Positions 10,724 to 23,851 of a stretch of 64,000 nt of DNA are shown here, piece by piece. Under the pieces are notes generated by a model. It saw only the letters and a program-made list of their open reading frames with translations. It did not search any database and was not told the origin of the DNA. The stretch's first letter is position 1. Each line of letters starts with the position of its first letter. A program made the translations under genes and the position numbers. The stretch is from Hymenoscyphus infarciens (Eukaryota > Ascomycota > Leotiomycetes > Helotiales > Helotiaceae), in NCBI GenBank assembly GCA_001414345.1, contig LLCB01000038.1, forward strand, positions 1 to 64,000, written 5' to 3'.

Positions 10724-12475
10724 ATGTACCTTTCTTTGAACCCCGCAAAGAAGGAAATCAGACAGCTCATTCTCCAACCCCTCAAAACAGGGTCAGAAAT
10801 TCAATGCTCAACCGAAACCATTTCCTTATCAGAGAACCCCGTGTTTGAAGCCTTATCTTATGTATGGGGAGATGCATCAATTCAGGAAGCCATAACATTC
10901 AACGGAATCACTTTCCTAGTCACTCGAAACCTCGCTATTGCTCTTCGGTACCTTCGATTACCAGACAAGCCACGAAGAATATGGATCGACGCTTTGTGCA
11001 TCAATCAGAAGGATACAAGTGAGCGAAACAGTCAGGTTGCTATGATGGGTGAGATTTATGCGAGTGCGAAGCCGGTATTGATATGGCTCGGAGAATCTTC
11101 AGAGACCAGTGATGAGGCATTTAGTTTGATGCGCCTTGTTCTTCAAGGCCAAGATATTGCTGAAGAAATATCCCAAAAACTTTTCTCCTTTTATTTGGAG
11201 CTTGTTGAAAGAGAATGGTTTACCCGGCTTTGGACGATTCAAGAGCTGGTTCTCGCTAACCAAGATCCACTCGTCGGTTGCGGACATACCTGGACGACTT
11301 GGAGTACGTTATTTGAGGCGTGGAAGGTGGTGGCTATCAAAGAGTTTTCTGAGATGGGGATGGTATTGTTTGAAGAAGTGAGAGGGAACGAGGATAAAAA
11401 AAGTGAGCCTGAAGGTGTTCGGTCTGCAGCCATCAAAGTTGATCTTTTCAACAATCTCCGTGTGGGTGTTACTAGCAAAGGAAGCGAGGAGTTACGAGAC
11501 TTGCTACTCAATACTGTTTCCGCAAATGCGACAGATCCAAGAGACCGGATATATGGCTTGCTAGGAATGCTAAGCGAGGAAGACAGGCAATTTTTTACTG
11601 TGAATTACGACAGACCCTTAGGAACAGTCTTTGCGGAGGCGGCAGCACATGTATTTCAAAAGGGGAAAGGTGCATTTCTGCTTTCTGGGATGGAACTTGC
11701 AGGACCAACTCCTCCGGATCTTTCATTCCCATCATGGGTTCCAAAATTCGGAAGCAAATCACTTCTTAGTCCAATTAGTTTCCATCCACCTGGGATTGGA
11801 GCTTCCGGACCAGGCAGTGACGCAGTCAATGGGCAAGTTGACTCAGACTTACGAACGCTTCGTATTCGTGGTCTGCCTATCGATGTTGTTGTCGACATGA
11901 TTGTGTTCGACGAGGGTGTAAAGTGCCTGGCTCAGCTCCTCCATGTTGAAGCTCTGGCAGAAAGAGCTCGTGGACTTTCAGTGTCCAGTTCAGAAAATCG
12001 ACCGTATTTGAATTGTTTCAAGATAAAAGAACCACTCTGGCGGACTTTAATCACAAATAAAGCATACTCCGGGGCATCACGCGAGACGGCACCGGAATCT
12101 TACGGAGAAATGTACAAACGAATATTAGACAATCAGCAAAGTACTAGTCCTGACGAGAACGAGGATAATGAAAGCAGTCGAGACTATCGATTGAGTCTCC
12201 TGAACCACTTACCGAATTCCTGCTTCTTCATCACGGCTACAGGCTTTTGTGGTATTGGTCCTAGATTCATCGAAAAGGGTGATCATTTGGCTATTTGGTT
12301 TGGTGCTCCGGCACCTTTTGTTCTCAGACCAAAATTACAAGCTCGAGAAGATCAACGGGGGCCGATTCATGCGGTTTGTGGTGTGGCTTATGTGGCTGGG
12401 ATCATGGATGGTGAGATAGTGGATGAGGTGTACTGCGAGGATTTAGAAGAGGATATTGTTTTTGTCGTCCAATAG
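10724..12475 (+). CDS. HET-domain protein, single exon
   Basis: A 583-aa intronless frame. The HET domain sits at the N-terminus, the commoner layout: FEALSYVWGD at about residues 41-50, RRIWIDALCINQKD near 83-97, then IYASAKPVLIWLGE, and LWTIQELVLANQDPLVGCG in the next block. The C-terminal 350 residues form the usual variable extension with a PRDRIYGLLGML motif, which often follows HET in these proteins. The likely role is in vegetative incompatibility or a related cell-death or immune-like response. The partner is unknown. It lies downstream of the broken SDR and another HET gene on the same strand. Fungal genes of this type are usually transcribed singly. Confidence 0.9.
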   Translation: MYLSLNPAKKEIRQLILQPLKTGSEIQCSTETISLSENPVFEALSYVWGDASIQEAITFNGITFLVTRNLAIALRYLRLPDKPRRIWIDALCINQKDTSERNSQVAMMGEIYASAKPVLIWLGESSETSDEAFSLMRLVLQGQDIAEEISQKLFSFYLELVEREWFTRLWTIQELVLANQDPLVGCGHTWTTWSTLFEAWKVVAIKEFSEMGMVLFEEVRGNEDKKSEPEGVRSAAIKVDLFNNLRVGVTSKGSEELRDLLLNTVSANATDPRDRIYGLLGMLSEEDRQFFTVNYDRPLGTVFAEAAAHVFQKGKGAFLLSGMELAGPTPPDLSFPSWVPKFGSKSLLSPISFHPPGIGASGPGSDAVNGQVDSDLRTLRIRGLPIDVVVDMIVFDEGVKCLAQLLHVEALAERARGLSVSSSENRPYLNCFKIKEPLWRTLITNKAYSGASRETAPESYGEMYKRILDNQQSTSPDENEDNESSRDYRLSLLNHLPNSCFFITATGFCGIGPRFIEKGDHLAIWFGAPAPFVLRPKLQAREDQRGPIHAVCGVAYVAGIMDGEIVDEVYCEDLEEDIVFVVQ

Positions 12476-12860
12476 GATGGTGTCTAGTAAAGTTTTCTTT
12501 CATTTTGAGTTACAACTCTTATTGTTCGTGCTTCAATTAATTTTGTTGACGAAATGGAGGCCAACAAAGAAAATATAGGCAACAAAAATTATCATGATAT
12601 TTCTTTGTCTTATGAGAGTTCTATGACAAGGTTGGTTCGTTCAAGTAAGTGGTACGACGACTATTCGTACTAAAATGTTGGGAAATTAAAACTTTCGTGT
12701 ACTTGTTTTATTATGTTGTGATTAGTTTTATTGAAATAGAAGTGTGATTTGCTAAATTGCGCTTCCTACTTTGAAGTGTTGTCAACAAAGAAGATTTAAG
12801 CTAATCAATGAAACGAAGAACTGCTGTTGAGCACTGTAGAAATCTTAGTCAGAAAGCGCT
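12476..12860. other. Intergenic between convergent genes, nothing recognised
   Basis: Holds the 3' flanks of the second HET gene (plus) and the 2EXR-type gene (minus). It is AT-rich but retains CA and TG dinucleotides, so it does not look RIP-mutated. No repeat or RNA gene is seen. Confidence 0.5.
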
Positions 12861-13564
12861 TTACCACCATTCAGAAGTCACTTCAACACCCTTCTGGTTA
12901 TGGGCCGTGCAATCAAATCCTATTCCGCATTTACACCAGGTGCGAAGTTTATTTAGGTTAGGCAGATAAGCTTTGAGATCAGTAACCTCTTGAGGGTTCT
13001 CCAATTCTTCCTCGTCAGAGTCTGTTACCATAAGCCCACAGGAGCGGCCAAGGTCGCAGTCTATCCTGAGACTCGTCAAGTTTTTCGCCACCAGCTCATC
13101 ATTCTTACCAAAGAGAAAACGGAACAGTCGAAGCAGCGGAAACAGCTCCTTTTCAACTCCCCACATGTTTTGAAAAATTTCCTCGAAATCACGATATGGA
13201 GAGCAAAGGTAAAGTGTATCTCTTGCGATATCGAACTGGAAACTCTCCGGAGGGCCCTTTGAGTGCCGAGTTACCAAGTCAGCTGAAAAGGGGTGGACGA
13301 ACCGACCCTTGATAAAGACTAAGGACTCCCTGTTAACCTCAAAGAGGCTCGGAGACTAGTATGCGATGGAGGAAATTCATCATCATCATTTATTTTTTCG
13401 CCCCAGTTAGTGTAAAGGTCAAGCCAGACCTGCCCCTCATAGGTGAAATGAAAATCGAAATCTACTTCACGACGCCGAGTATTTTCATAAGCGGCTTCCC
13501 ATCCGGCCAGTCGAACCTCAGCTGGCAAATCTATGAATTGAGTAAGGTTGGTGTTGTTAGTCAT
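12861..13564 (-). CDS. 2EXR-domain-type protein
   Basis: Predicted 209 aa. Exon 1 is 13564-13430 and exon 2 is 13355-12861. The N-terminus carries the signature of fungal 2EXR proteins, FIDLPAEVRLAGWEAAY. The second exon begins SPSLFEVNRESLVF and contains FVHPF and FDIARDTLYLCSP, the usual continuation of the domain. The intron (13429-13356, 74 nt) has a weak donor (GTCTGG) with a CACTAAC branch motif and a CTAG acceptor. Removing it restores the frame exactly. Without it the gene would need a one-base frameshift. Function is unknown for the family. The acidic segment TDSDEEELENPQE is near the C-terminus. Confidence 0.6.
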
Positions 13565-14879
13565 GATGTAACGTGTTGTTGTATATTTCTTTTATGGTAA
13601 GAAGGATGAATACGAGTCTTAGATATGAGGAGCAAGTCAAGAAATGACAGAGCATTTCACTTACACCGTTTCCTTTTGTTTGAAATTGTTTTTGATGGGT
13701 TTCAAAGGACGGAAAACAGATAGACACAATGCATCAAAACGTTGAAGGGAAGAGGGGCAAGAACAATGCTATGAATGCCCATTCTTCATTCGATGTTCTT
13801 TTCGGCCCTCAAGTATCGATTCAAAATTACTACAGATTATGTGGCGGATAACAAATAATTATTTCATTATTCGTGAACGTCAAGGGTATATAATGCGGAG
13901 CATTTAGAGAGAGATACAGCGAGCTTCTACCACAGTGAAACGGCATTAATCCTAAACAGGTGAATAATCCAACTGACGGGCTAGGTTAATTAGTTTTTGT
14001 TGCCTTTTGCTATGCCGGATGTCAAGGTGCTAGTTCTTCTGAAACAATTAAGCTGGTTGAACAATATAACAAAAGAAGTTTCTGGTCTACACTACAAAAC
14101 TCACGAACAATTTTGAGAATAAGAGAAGCTCACTTGGCGAGTGGCAAGAACTCTTTCTATTCTATTAGGGAAAGAGATAGTTTGAAGAGCTGAGAAGTAA
14201 CGAGAACCTGTCTTCATAGACATAAATTCAGCTATGTTGTATAATCGTATAATCGTATGCCAAAGCGATGAACAACAAAAAAGTAAATATCCATAAATTA
14301 TTCATCAAAAACCATAAGCGATGTTCCTCCATGGAACCCCGAGACATAAAAACCGGCGGAGCATCCAGAGTTAATAATCAACAAAAAATAAGGCCGAGAA
14401 ACTTACACTTAATCATCAGCACATATATCTCCGACAACAAAAAACAAAAACTGGGTTTTGGATCTTAAAACCTATCCTAACCAGGTTGGAATGAAAGTTA
14501 CGAAGTACAATAGTGGGTTCTGAATCACATCTAAGCCCCCAATGTTCCTCAAATAATTCTCTCCAGCCCCCTTAGACCCCATACACCCATTAATAATATA
14601 CGACTTGTGGAGTGTTTAAGCGCGCGCCAAATCAATTTTCAGTTTTCGATGCATGGGATTTGCTTGGCCGCCGCTCTGTCGGTACGTAGTTGGGTCTGAG
14701 GCTGAAATTTTGTTCGTCCTACCCGACCCGAGTTACCCAAAACCCAGGGTATTTTGTTGGGCTCTGTATCGCGTTCCTGTGATGGGAATGTAGCTATAAT
14801 TCAATGTGTTCATCGTATCAGCGGGGGGAAGAAGTAGAAGAACGGCTATACGGTCGGAAGTTATCTAGACGTGGTAGCG
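13565..14879. other. Intergenic, no gene recognised
   Basis: Ordinary to AT-rich composition with scattered short frames. The only longer one (14268-14468) is low-complexity and Lys-rich with no features. A GC-richer patch at 14620-14870 directly borders the RIP-mutated block and may be remnant transposon sequence, but I see no motif. Confidence 0.4.
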
Positions 14880-17800
14880 AGATACTAAATCTTTTTATTT
14901 TTTATATTCATCTAGTCTTTTTAGCTACTAGAGAGGCGCTATTTAGACGTACTTATTTATAGGGTTTTATCTAAAAGTAGCTTATATACTCCTTAAAGTG
15001 TCTATTACTAGGCCTACTATTTTATATATACTCGGCTTCTCTTTCTAGTAATAGCTTAATATCTTCTTCTATTCCTCTTATTTTAATTTAATGTTTTAAT
15101 ATTTTAGTTATTCTTATAAATAACTAATTTAGCTTATTATAATAGCTCTTATAAGAGCTTAGTTAGCTCTCTTTTATATAAGACTAATAATAATCGTCTT
15201 CTAGTATACTATCTTATATAAAACTATATATCTCTAACCTAAGTCTCCTAATTCTATCTTCTATTCTCTCTATTCTATAGTTCTATATCTTCTAAAAGGT
15301 ATTTCTACTACTTTATCTAAGAGCTATTAAATATACTTTAAATGTCTACTTATAGTAATTATAAATAGTAGAGAATCTATCTTCTAATTATAAAGACTAC
15401 TCTACGTTTATACTCTTATTTATACTACCTAAGTCTCTCTTAATTACTCTATTACTATTACTAGAGATTCTTACCTCTTCTAGTAATTCTCTTAACTTAA
15501 ATATAGTATTATACTAACTATATAGAATAACTACTATAAGTATTACCTCTAATCCTAGATTAGTATATAGCTCTTATCTTCTTAAAGTTATATATAATTC
15601 TATAGTATATCTAGAGTAGAAGTCCTCTAATATTAGTAGGTATATAGTATTAACTTTAAACGCTTTATTAATTAGTTAAGTGAGTTCAATAGTCTATAAA
15701 TACTATTATTAAGTAAATAAGCTATATAGGTCTTTATCGTCGATACTAGTATATTACTATAGTAATATAGCTTCTTTATAGAAGGTTAAGAGGCTTAAAA
15801 CTCTAATAGTTATAAAAAGAGGTATTACCACGTCGTGTTTTAACTTAAACTTAGCTCTATAGACAGTTCTAGAGACGAATAGAAGTACTAGAGGTTCGTA
15901 GGATACATCGCGTACAGATGTTAAGTCTTTATATCTCTGGTACTAAATCTTGTCTAGAAGACTAGAATATAATTAACGAATGATCACTATCTAAAATTCG
16001 AACTTCGTTCTTAGTCCGGCAGTTTGAGTTTCGTAATTAAATGCTACTGATATCGAGATTCGAGAGCAATGGCTTGAAGTTTGGTATCACTCTGTTCCGC
16101 GTGGTGGTCTGACGCCGCCGAATTGTTTACCCAAAGAGGCTGAAAGTTCTAGGGCCATAAGACCAGGGGTTCACCATTTCGTAATTCTTTGCAAATCAAA
16201 ACTTTAGGACCCGTAAGTTCGTTTTTTTGGCGTTCCCGGAAGGCCGTGCGGTGATCGTATGCCAACCCTGTAAGGCGTAACCCGTTTCCGTCTGGCTGTT
16301 GGGCGGTTGAGTGCCGAAGACTAGGAAGCGAGATAACTGGTTACGTAAAAACTCGCGGTTACTGCCTTCTTAGTACGGGAAAATTATATCTCAACGACGT
16401 TGACTACAATGATAGGCAGGTGCGTATAGACTGTTCTCTTAATTCACTATAAAAAGGATAAATGAGCACTGATTTTACGCTAACCTAAACTCACTTGAAA
16501 CTATTATTTTAGTAATAAAAGTTTATTATAACTATAAAAAATCTCTATAACTTTAAACAGAGGTTATAAACTTTTATAGTAGATTAACCTAATAGTCTAT
16601 ATAGAGTATATATTACTAATAGTAGGTTAGAACAAGGTATATATCCGCTAAATTAAGAGTATTAACTAAAAAAAAAGTATTAAAATTTAAGAGATTAGAA
16701 GCTAGCGCCCGCGCTAAAGAATATAAGAGAATAGTAGATAGTATAGTTTATACTATAATATAAGCTTCTAAGAGATACTCTTTTTTTACTATTAGAATTA
16801 ATAGTTTATTTAGCTACTTAGGCGGCTATATATACGTACTATTTAGCTTTAATCTATAGATATAGTTATAAGCTTTTAGCTCTATATCTAGAGCTAATAG
16901 AAGAAAATAACTAATAAAAGAGATCTAAAAGTAGAAATAAATTAATTAATAGATTAACTAAACTCTAAATAATCGTTATTCTAATCTCGTTTTCTAGTTT
17001 ATATATACTAAATTATATTCTAATAGCTTTTTTAAAAGCTTAGTAAAAATAAAGAATTATTATTAAAATACTACTCTAGCTATTCTCTTCTATAGTATCT
17101 CTTCTTTATAGAGTTAAGTAAGATTTAGTATAACTTCTAAGTTAGTATAAAAGACTACTTATATAATAGTATAAAATATATACTATAGTAGAAGAGATAT
17201 ATAAGAGTATATTCAATAGAATAATATACGTAGATACTAGACTCTAGTATAGAAGAAAAGGAAAAACTATCTCTCTTCTATACTAAATATAAGTATCTAT
17301 ATATAGAAGGTCGGAAACTACTAAGATCTAATAATAATAATAACCGAGTTCTATCTAATATAGCTAATACTAAATAATAAGAGCTAAAAAGCTAAATATA
17401 TAATATCTAAATCTTAATCTCTTTTATATATAAATATCGGATATTAATACCTTTAGTATTTTTAGTCGTATAAGTATTAGTAATTCGTAATCTTAGTCTA
17501 GAGATATTAGTAGTTTTATAAATACTAGTAATTTAGAATAGCGTACTATTATAACTTATAAGTATAAAAGAAAAAGTTTTTAAAATAAGTTTACTATTTT
17601 TAAAAAAGACTCTAGTATTATTAGTATACTCTATAACTTTATCTACTTAAGCTAAAGTTTATTATAAAAGACTTTTAAAAACTAGCTATATTAGAAGATA
17701 AATAGCTAGAAGACTATTTAGTTTATATTTTAAATTCTTAATTTATTTATTAATTTAAGCTTATATAAACTACTTTTAATTCTCTTATAAATCTAATTAA

Positions 17801-18590
17801 AATTTCTAAATCGAATTCTTATATTATTTAGTAATTATATAGTAAATTACTCTAAGAAGTACTAGTATAATATTACTAAAACCGAGAAGATCTCTCTTCT
17901 ATTTATATATATATAAGAGAAGAAGAATTAAGAAGTAATCTTAAAAAGCAAGTATAACGAGCTACTATTATATTAGTACTATAGTATAGCGTTACTATAT
18001 CTACTAAGTAGAAGAGAAATACTATAGTCTTAGTATTATATAATATAAATAAAAGACTCTATTTATAAATAGTACTCTAGAAGAGTAAATACGAATTAAG
18101 CTTTTTTATATAAGAGATTTATAAATATAATACTAAGGCTTAATTTAAATAGTTTACTTAATAAATAAAAGCTTTTTATTAATAAGCTTTATAATTTAAA
18201 TTAAGATTTATAAATTAAATTAAAATAAGTTAACTTTTATATAGAGATTCGCGAATCGAGATCGCGAACTATAAGCTAGCCTTATCGCTAAGTATATTAA
18301 GATTTTATGATTATAAACGCTGAAGGATTTCGCTTCTTATTATAGTTTCGTATAGATAGTAGTAAGTAGCGATAGCGACGAAGCGATCTATATTAGTAGT
18401 TAAATACGAGATCGATTATTTAGGCTACGACTTAGTATAACTTATATATAACACCTACGTATACTCTTATGAATTAGTACAGTCGCTAGTATAATACTAC
18501 AGGTTAATATACTATATATACTAAAGTTAGACTTTATTTATTAGAAGGTAGTATATAACTTAAACTCTTATAAACTATATAATTACAATC
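14880..18590. repeat. RIP-mutated AT-rich block, degenerate transposon sequence
   Basis: Except for a less affected island at about 15,980-16,450, the block is mostly A, T, AG and CT steps with almost no CA or TG dinucleotides and no open frame above 60 codons. That is the expected end state of repeat-induced point mutation (C to T in CpA). A segment at about 17,185-17,270 is the inverted counterpart of sequences at 25.2 and 55.9 kb, so at least part is a dispersed repeat. The original element class cannot be read. Confidence 0.8.
17185..17270 (-). repeat. Copy of a dispersed repeat (family shared with 25.2 kb and 55.9 kb)
   Basis: Read on the minus strand this stretch gives TCTTCTATACTAGAGTCTAG and TATCTACGTATATTATTCTA. 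It matches the plus-strand segment at about 25,196-25,290 with scattered transition differences, and the more degraded segment at 55,855-55,975. Three copies in one window indicate a transposon family hit independently by RIP. Confidence 0.6.
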
Positions 18591-19808
18591 TATATTATTT
18601 AAAAGTATAGTATATTAAATAATAAATACGAAAAGGGGTTATATAAGGAAGTTGTAATAAGCGCCTTACAAAGTTATAGCTATACACTTGGTAGAAGGAA
18701 ATAAGCGAAACCTGCCGTAGCCTGGCTCCACTATCCTTCGTGGCCCAAATAATCGTACCCTGAAATACAGCCGGGAAATGTGGAACCCTGTTTCTTAGAG
18801 CTGCCACGTTCTGGACTTGTTCTCAAAAAGGCGCACACAAACTCTCTTTCTGACTTGTCTAAATAAGTAAGGCTAGGTTCAACGGTGTAGCCTAACCAAT
18901 TAGAGCTCTAAGTTTAGGGCGAAAGTTTATATTTAGTGCTGGGCGACCAGTCGCGAGCTAGTCCCAGACTATTTGTATGCTTATCTTGTCGAGAGATAAA
19001 ACATGGCTACCTAGGGTTGTATGTTTCTAGGGCACACGAGAATTAGGAGCAGCCAATAGGAGTTTTAGGCGTTCGAAAGCGCTAAGGAAAATCAGGACGT
19101 GGTCACAGAAGCTTGCCAACATTCGTAAAGCCAGCCTCAGGTTCATTCGTACCTCGTAACATGTCGATTCAGTCGAAGCTGGGCTGGCTAAACACCTGGA
19201 TTTCGGGCAATCCTTCGATTAAGCTTTCTTGACGCCTCAACTGGGTTATCCAATGAGAACTCGCTTGATCTATTTTGAAATGGTGGCTGGGAGTGGATCC
19301 TGAACAGGGATGAGAGGAAAGGTGGATGGATGGATGAGAGGGTTGCACACACTGAAACCCTCCCAGCACACGATGACCCATACGTCCTCTTTTTTGATGT
19401 CGATGTAGAGTATTTTCCCCATCGAAATGCTCAATTCCCGCACAAATCTAAAATCTCCTGTGCCCAAGATGTGCGGACCTCAATGAAATAGTAAGCTAAT
19501 CTAAATATGGGACAATGTCAACGACGCCCTGGCCAAGTGACTGTGCCGTAGGTACGCGTGAAGCAAACCATGAAGCAAGCCCCTGCCAAAGATGCTGAAT
19601 TTCTGACTAACTGTGCTCAGTTCAGGAACCGGCCTCTTCCACTCTTCTACCCAATCCAAGGGCGGAGCCTTCGTTCATGAACTCCATTCCCTTCTCGCTA
19701 GGGATCTTTTCCGTAAGGATCGACGAGGAAAGTAAAATAGTATAATCGTCCCCTCGCCCATCACACCGGAATCCTTCCTTTCTATCTCTTCACCCTCCTC
19801 ACCCAGGA
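18591..19808. other. Intergenic, no gene recognised
   Basis: Composition returns to normal from about 18,640. Short frames at 18595-18807 and 19169-19467 on the minus strand lack domain features. The last 100 bases before 19809 are pyrimidine-rich (TTTCTATCTCTTCACCCTCC), typical of a fungal promoter or leader for the downstream surface-protein gene. Confidence 0.45.
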
Positions 19809-21626
19809 ATGTCACTCTTTGGTCGAGATAGCTTCATACGTCTATTAATTATGTCTTTAACAACTTCGATAGCCAGTGCCGTGGTGACACCAACATTAAC
19901 CACGACTTTCATGCCCACCAACACAGCATGTACGCAAAATCGCCTGACGATGCTGGAGAACCGGCAATGGGAGATTTGGATGAACGTAGTCGTGCCTGTC
20001 CCTGGAACTACAATGACGGATTGTTATCCAACACAGTATATCGAAAGTATTTTACAATTGGCTGGAGGTGTGACCCAAGGTGCTTTCAAAGCACTTGTTT
20101 GTCCTCAAAGCTACAGTTCTGTCGGACCATTTACCTCAAATTATATCGCTTGTTGCCCGAGGTACGAGTACCCTTCTATCTTCTATAACTGTTTACTGAC
20201 ATTCCACATAGCGGGTACAAGTTTACGAATCCAAAGACAATGGCATTTTCTGATCGACCGGCATTTGGAGGCACATGTTACACACCAATGTAAGTCAACA
20301 ATTCTTTCCGGATCTTCCTTGAGAAGCAAAAACTGAACCTCAATCTTCTAGTCCAATGGGAACTCCAGTGATCGTAACTGCCTACGGCACGTCTGGTGTT
20401 ACCGCGACGACTCCTTTCTCAGCTTCGGACACGCAGGCGGCGGCATATGCATCTCCATATGAAGGTTTCGCGTTTGGAGTTGCCCAAGTCGCAAGTATTA
20501 CTCCGGGATCCGCGTCAGCTACATCGACGAGCTCCTCGGGAATCGTGGCAGCAACAGGGCAGACTTACACGGTCAGTTGTATCCAATACCCATTAGGAAT
20601 ATCTCTAATAATTCACAGGTTCTAGCTGCAGCTGGTCCAACATTTATCCCTAGCTCAGTAAGCGCACAAGTTGGAGATAAAGTTGTCTTTGAATTCTCAT
20701 CTGGAAACCACTCAATTACCCAGTCAACCTTCGATAAACCATGCGATAAACTTTCCAACGGCTTCGATTCCGACTACACAGGCAGCAGTGCGACCGAAAT
20801 TTCTCTTGCCGTCAATGTATCCACCGCCCAGTTCTTTTACTCCAAGCAATCGTCGGATTGCCAGGAGGGTATGGTATTCGCTCTGAATCCTACTACCACT
20901 CAAACCGAGTCTTCCTTCCGGGCACTCGCGATCGCACAGGCGCCTAATTCATCAAGCGGGATGACTACCGGCGCCAAAGCAGGAGCAGCCATCGGATCCG
21001 TCGCAGGGGTTGGTATACTCGGCTTGTTGGCACTTCTATTCTTGCGTCGAAGAAAGCAACTGCAAAAAGCCACCGACCGCGAAAAATACGGGGACCAAGA
21101 CCAATTTTCCCAGCGTGGTGCACCATCCCCTACCACACTTGGAGGAACGACCCAAGATGGCCATTCAGGATTCAGGAATCGCGGGGTTGCACCAATTAAT
21201 ATGACCTCTAATAATGCCGCAGCCTTGTACGCCGCCCGACAAGCTGAAGGACGGCCTTCCGTTCCTCCCAAGGGAGGCGAGTTGCACGGCATATCATCAC
21301 CAACTGAATTGGCGGCCTGGAATGTTGTCGAAATGCCTGGAGATGAGGGAGCACGTTACGCCGCCAACGCGAACGAAAAGAGTGAGCTGGATACCGTGAG
21401 AGAACTGTCGCCTACTCACTCCGTGGGGACTTTTGGAGCAGGATATGTGCCTGGAAATGACCTGGCGAACATTATGAGCCCAGAAAGCAACCACACGCGC
21501 GACACGTGGGGAGCGGGGAGAGAGGCCAATGTCAGCAGCCCGGAAGATGGAACGAGGCAGAATATATACAGCCCGAATGATAGGGCGTCACAGTACGAGA
21601 GTCATCAACAAAATGGGTGGCGGTGA
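19809..21626 (+). CDS. Membrane-anchored extracellular protein with a cupredoxin-like domain
   Basis: Predicted 552 aa from exons 19809-20161, 20212-20289, 20352-20571 and 20619-21626; all phases close. The N-terminus is a signal peptide (LLIMSLTTSIASAVV). It is followed by a Cys-containing ectodomain (CTQNRLTML, NYIACCPSGYKF, GGTCYTP). Exon 4 starts a cupredoxin-like fold: FIPSSVSAQVGDKVVFEF, then GNHSITQS and CQEGMVFALN. A Gly/Ala-rich transmembrane helix follows near residues 335-358 (GVGILGLLALLFLRRRK), then a long polar cytoplasmic tail of about 190 residues. In fungal extracellular cupredoxin-like proteins the segment before CxxGM normally reads YCxxxxHC. Here it is FYSKQSSDCQEGM, so Cys and His ligands appear replaced. 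It may be a cell-surface or wall sensor. The function is unknown. Confidence 0.85.
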
Positions 21627-23851
21627 CGAATGGAATTTGTAAATTTGTAGTTGTTATGAACGGGTACTTTTGTAAAGTATCTGCGCCTATTTACGTTTAC
21701 ATTCTTTGAACATACTTTTCTTTTACGAGTGCTAATTAATTACTCCTTTTTCGGCAGATCTTCTAATTTTACTATTCGTCGTTTCTTAGTTATTTTTATA
21801 CTCTACGTAATTTAGTATAGAGAGTTCTAACCTTATATTTCTAGCTCTAACGCGACTAAATAACTAACTTATTCTTCTAATCTTTAAACTCTACTAAAAT
21901 ATATAATAATATAGAAATTAGATAATTATTTATCTATTATCTTATATTTAAAAAGCTATATTTAAAAAAACTATTATTATACAAGTAGTTAGTTTATAAT
22001 ATAGGTATATAAGCTAAGTTTCTTCTACTTACTCTTAATACTTCTTCTATAACTTTTATACTTTTTTATTCTTTTTTAACTTAATATAACTTATTTAGAA
22101 TAGTATAAAACTAATACTACTTCTAGTATTAAAATTTCTATTAGAAAAGCTTCTAAAAAAGTCTCTTAAGTATATCTAGTAGATATCTTTTTTAATAAGA
22201 AGTATAATCTTATAAAGATAAATAAAACTAATAATAATAGTAGTAAAAAGAAAGAGAATATTATAAAAGATAGTTTAATATTATTATCTATATTATATAT
22301 AAGTAAGATGTCTAGAAATATACTATATATACTAATTTCTATACTTATAAAGAAGATAGTATAATAAATAAAGCTATTATATATAACTAGCTAGAACTTA
22401 GACATCTAGCTAAGTTATATATATAATAGTCTCTAAGCTTAGATAGTTTACTATTTAAGATTTATATACTATACTCTTCTATATATTATATACTCGTTAT
22501 AAATAGAGTAATTATATAAAAATATATTAGTAGTAGCGAATATTTCTAAGTTTATACTATTATATTAAAATACTTCTCTAGTTCTATCTTTATTACTTTT
22601 ATCTTCTTATTATATTAAACTAATTAAGTCTTTTTATCTTTTTTTGCTATTAGAACTCTTATTATAATATATTATAATATATAATAGTTTTATAAGTATA
22701 ATAAAGTATAAATAATAATAGATATATATAACTCGTTACTTAGAGTATATTTTTATAGATATACTAGCTATTTTTACTAAATATTTATAAAGTAAGTAGA
22801 ACGTTTCTTTATATAATAAGATCTTTATATCTTTTTAAACTTTAAATTCTATTAAATAGTTATTATATAGTATATATAAGTTAAAGCTATTAATATATTA
22901 TTAGTTATTACTAGTATAAAAGTACTAAGAACTATATTAGCGATATAGTTTACTTTTCTAGAGAAGACTTATAGACTTTATACTAAAGTAGCTATAATAC
23001 TTCTTTTAAAGTTAGTAGAGATTTAGAAGTAGTCTAGACTAATATTCTAATAGACTTTATATAATATAATAGATAATATAAACTTTTAGATACTCTACTA
23101 CTTATTATAAATAAATAAATAGTTAAATAGAGATTATAAACTAATATATTAATTAGAGACAAAGGCTTTTTATAATCTACTATTAAGATAACTAGAGAGC
23201 GAATTAATTCTTTTAATAAATAGAGTATAAATAACTCTCTTATATTCGTCTAGTAATATAACTCTTTATTAGCTTAAGTTTAGACTTAATCTAAGAATAT
23301 TATAAAACTAGAATATCTCTAAGACTTCTATTCTCTAAGAATAACTAAACTATAATAAGATAGTAAAAGTAGCTTAATATATATACTCTATCTAGAAAAT
23401 AGCTAAAGATAATATAAGTAAAGCTTAGTAGAGAATATAAAAGAGTATAAGTTAATACTAAAGAGCTATTAACTAGAATATTAGTAATAGAGTCTATTTA
23501 TTAACTAGAAACCTTTAGATAAACTATTCTAACTAAAAGCTAGCTAAGTAGTAGATAGAATCTTTTAAATCTAGAATATATAAAATACTTTTATAGATTA
23601 AAGCTTCTAAAGAGTTTATTAATTTATAATATTTTTATTATAGATATACTATTAAAAAACCTTAATACTTCTCTACTAAGATAAGAAGCTTTAAAGCTAC
23701 TACTAGAGATTATTTAAAAGATATAAGAATAGAAAGTTTAGAAGATTCCAAGTAATAGACTATTTAAAAAACAACTATAATATTAAGTAAGATAAATTAG
23801 CTATAACTTAGACTTTATATAATATCTTACTAATAATTTTTATAGATTTAT

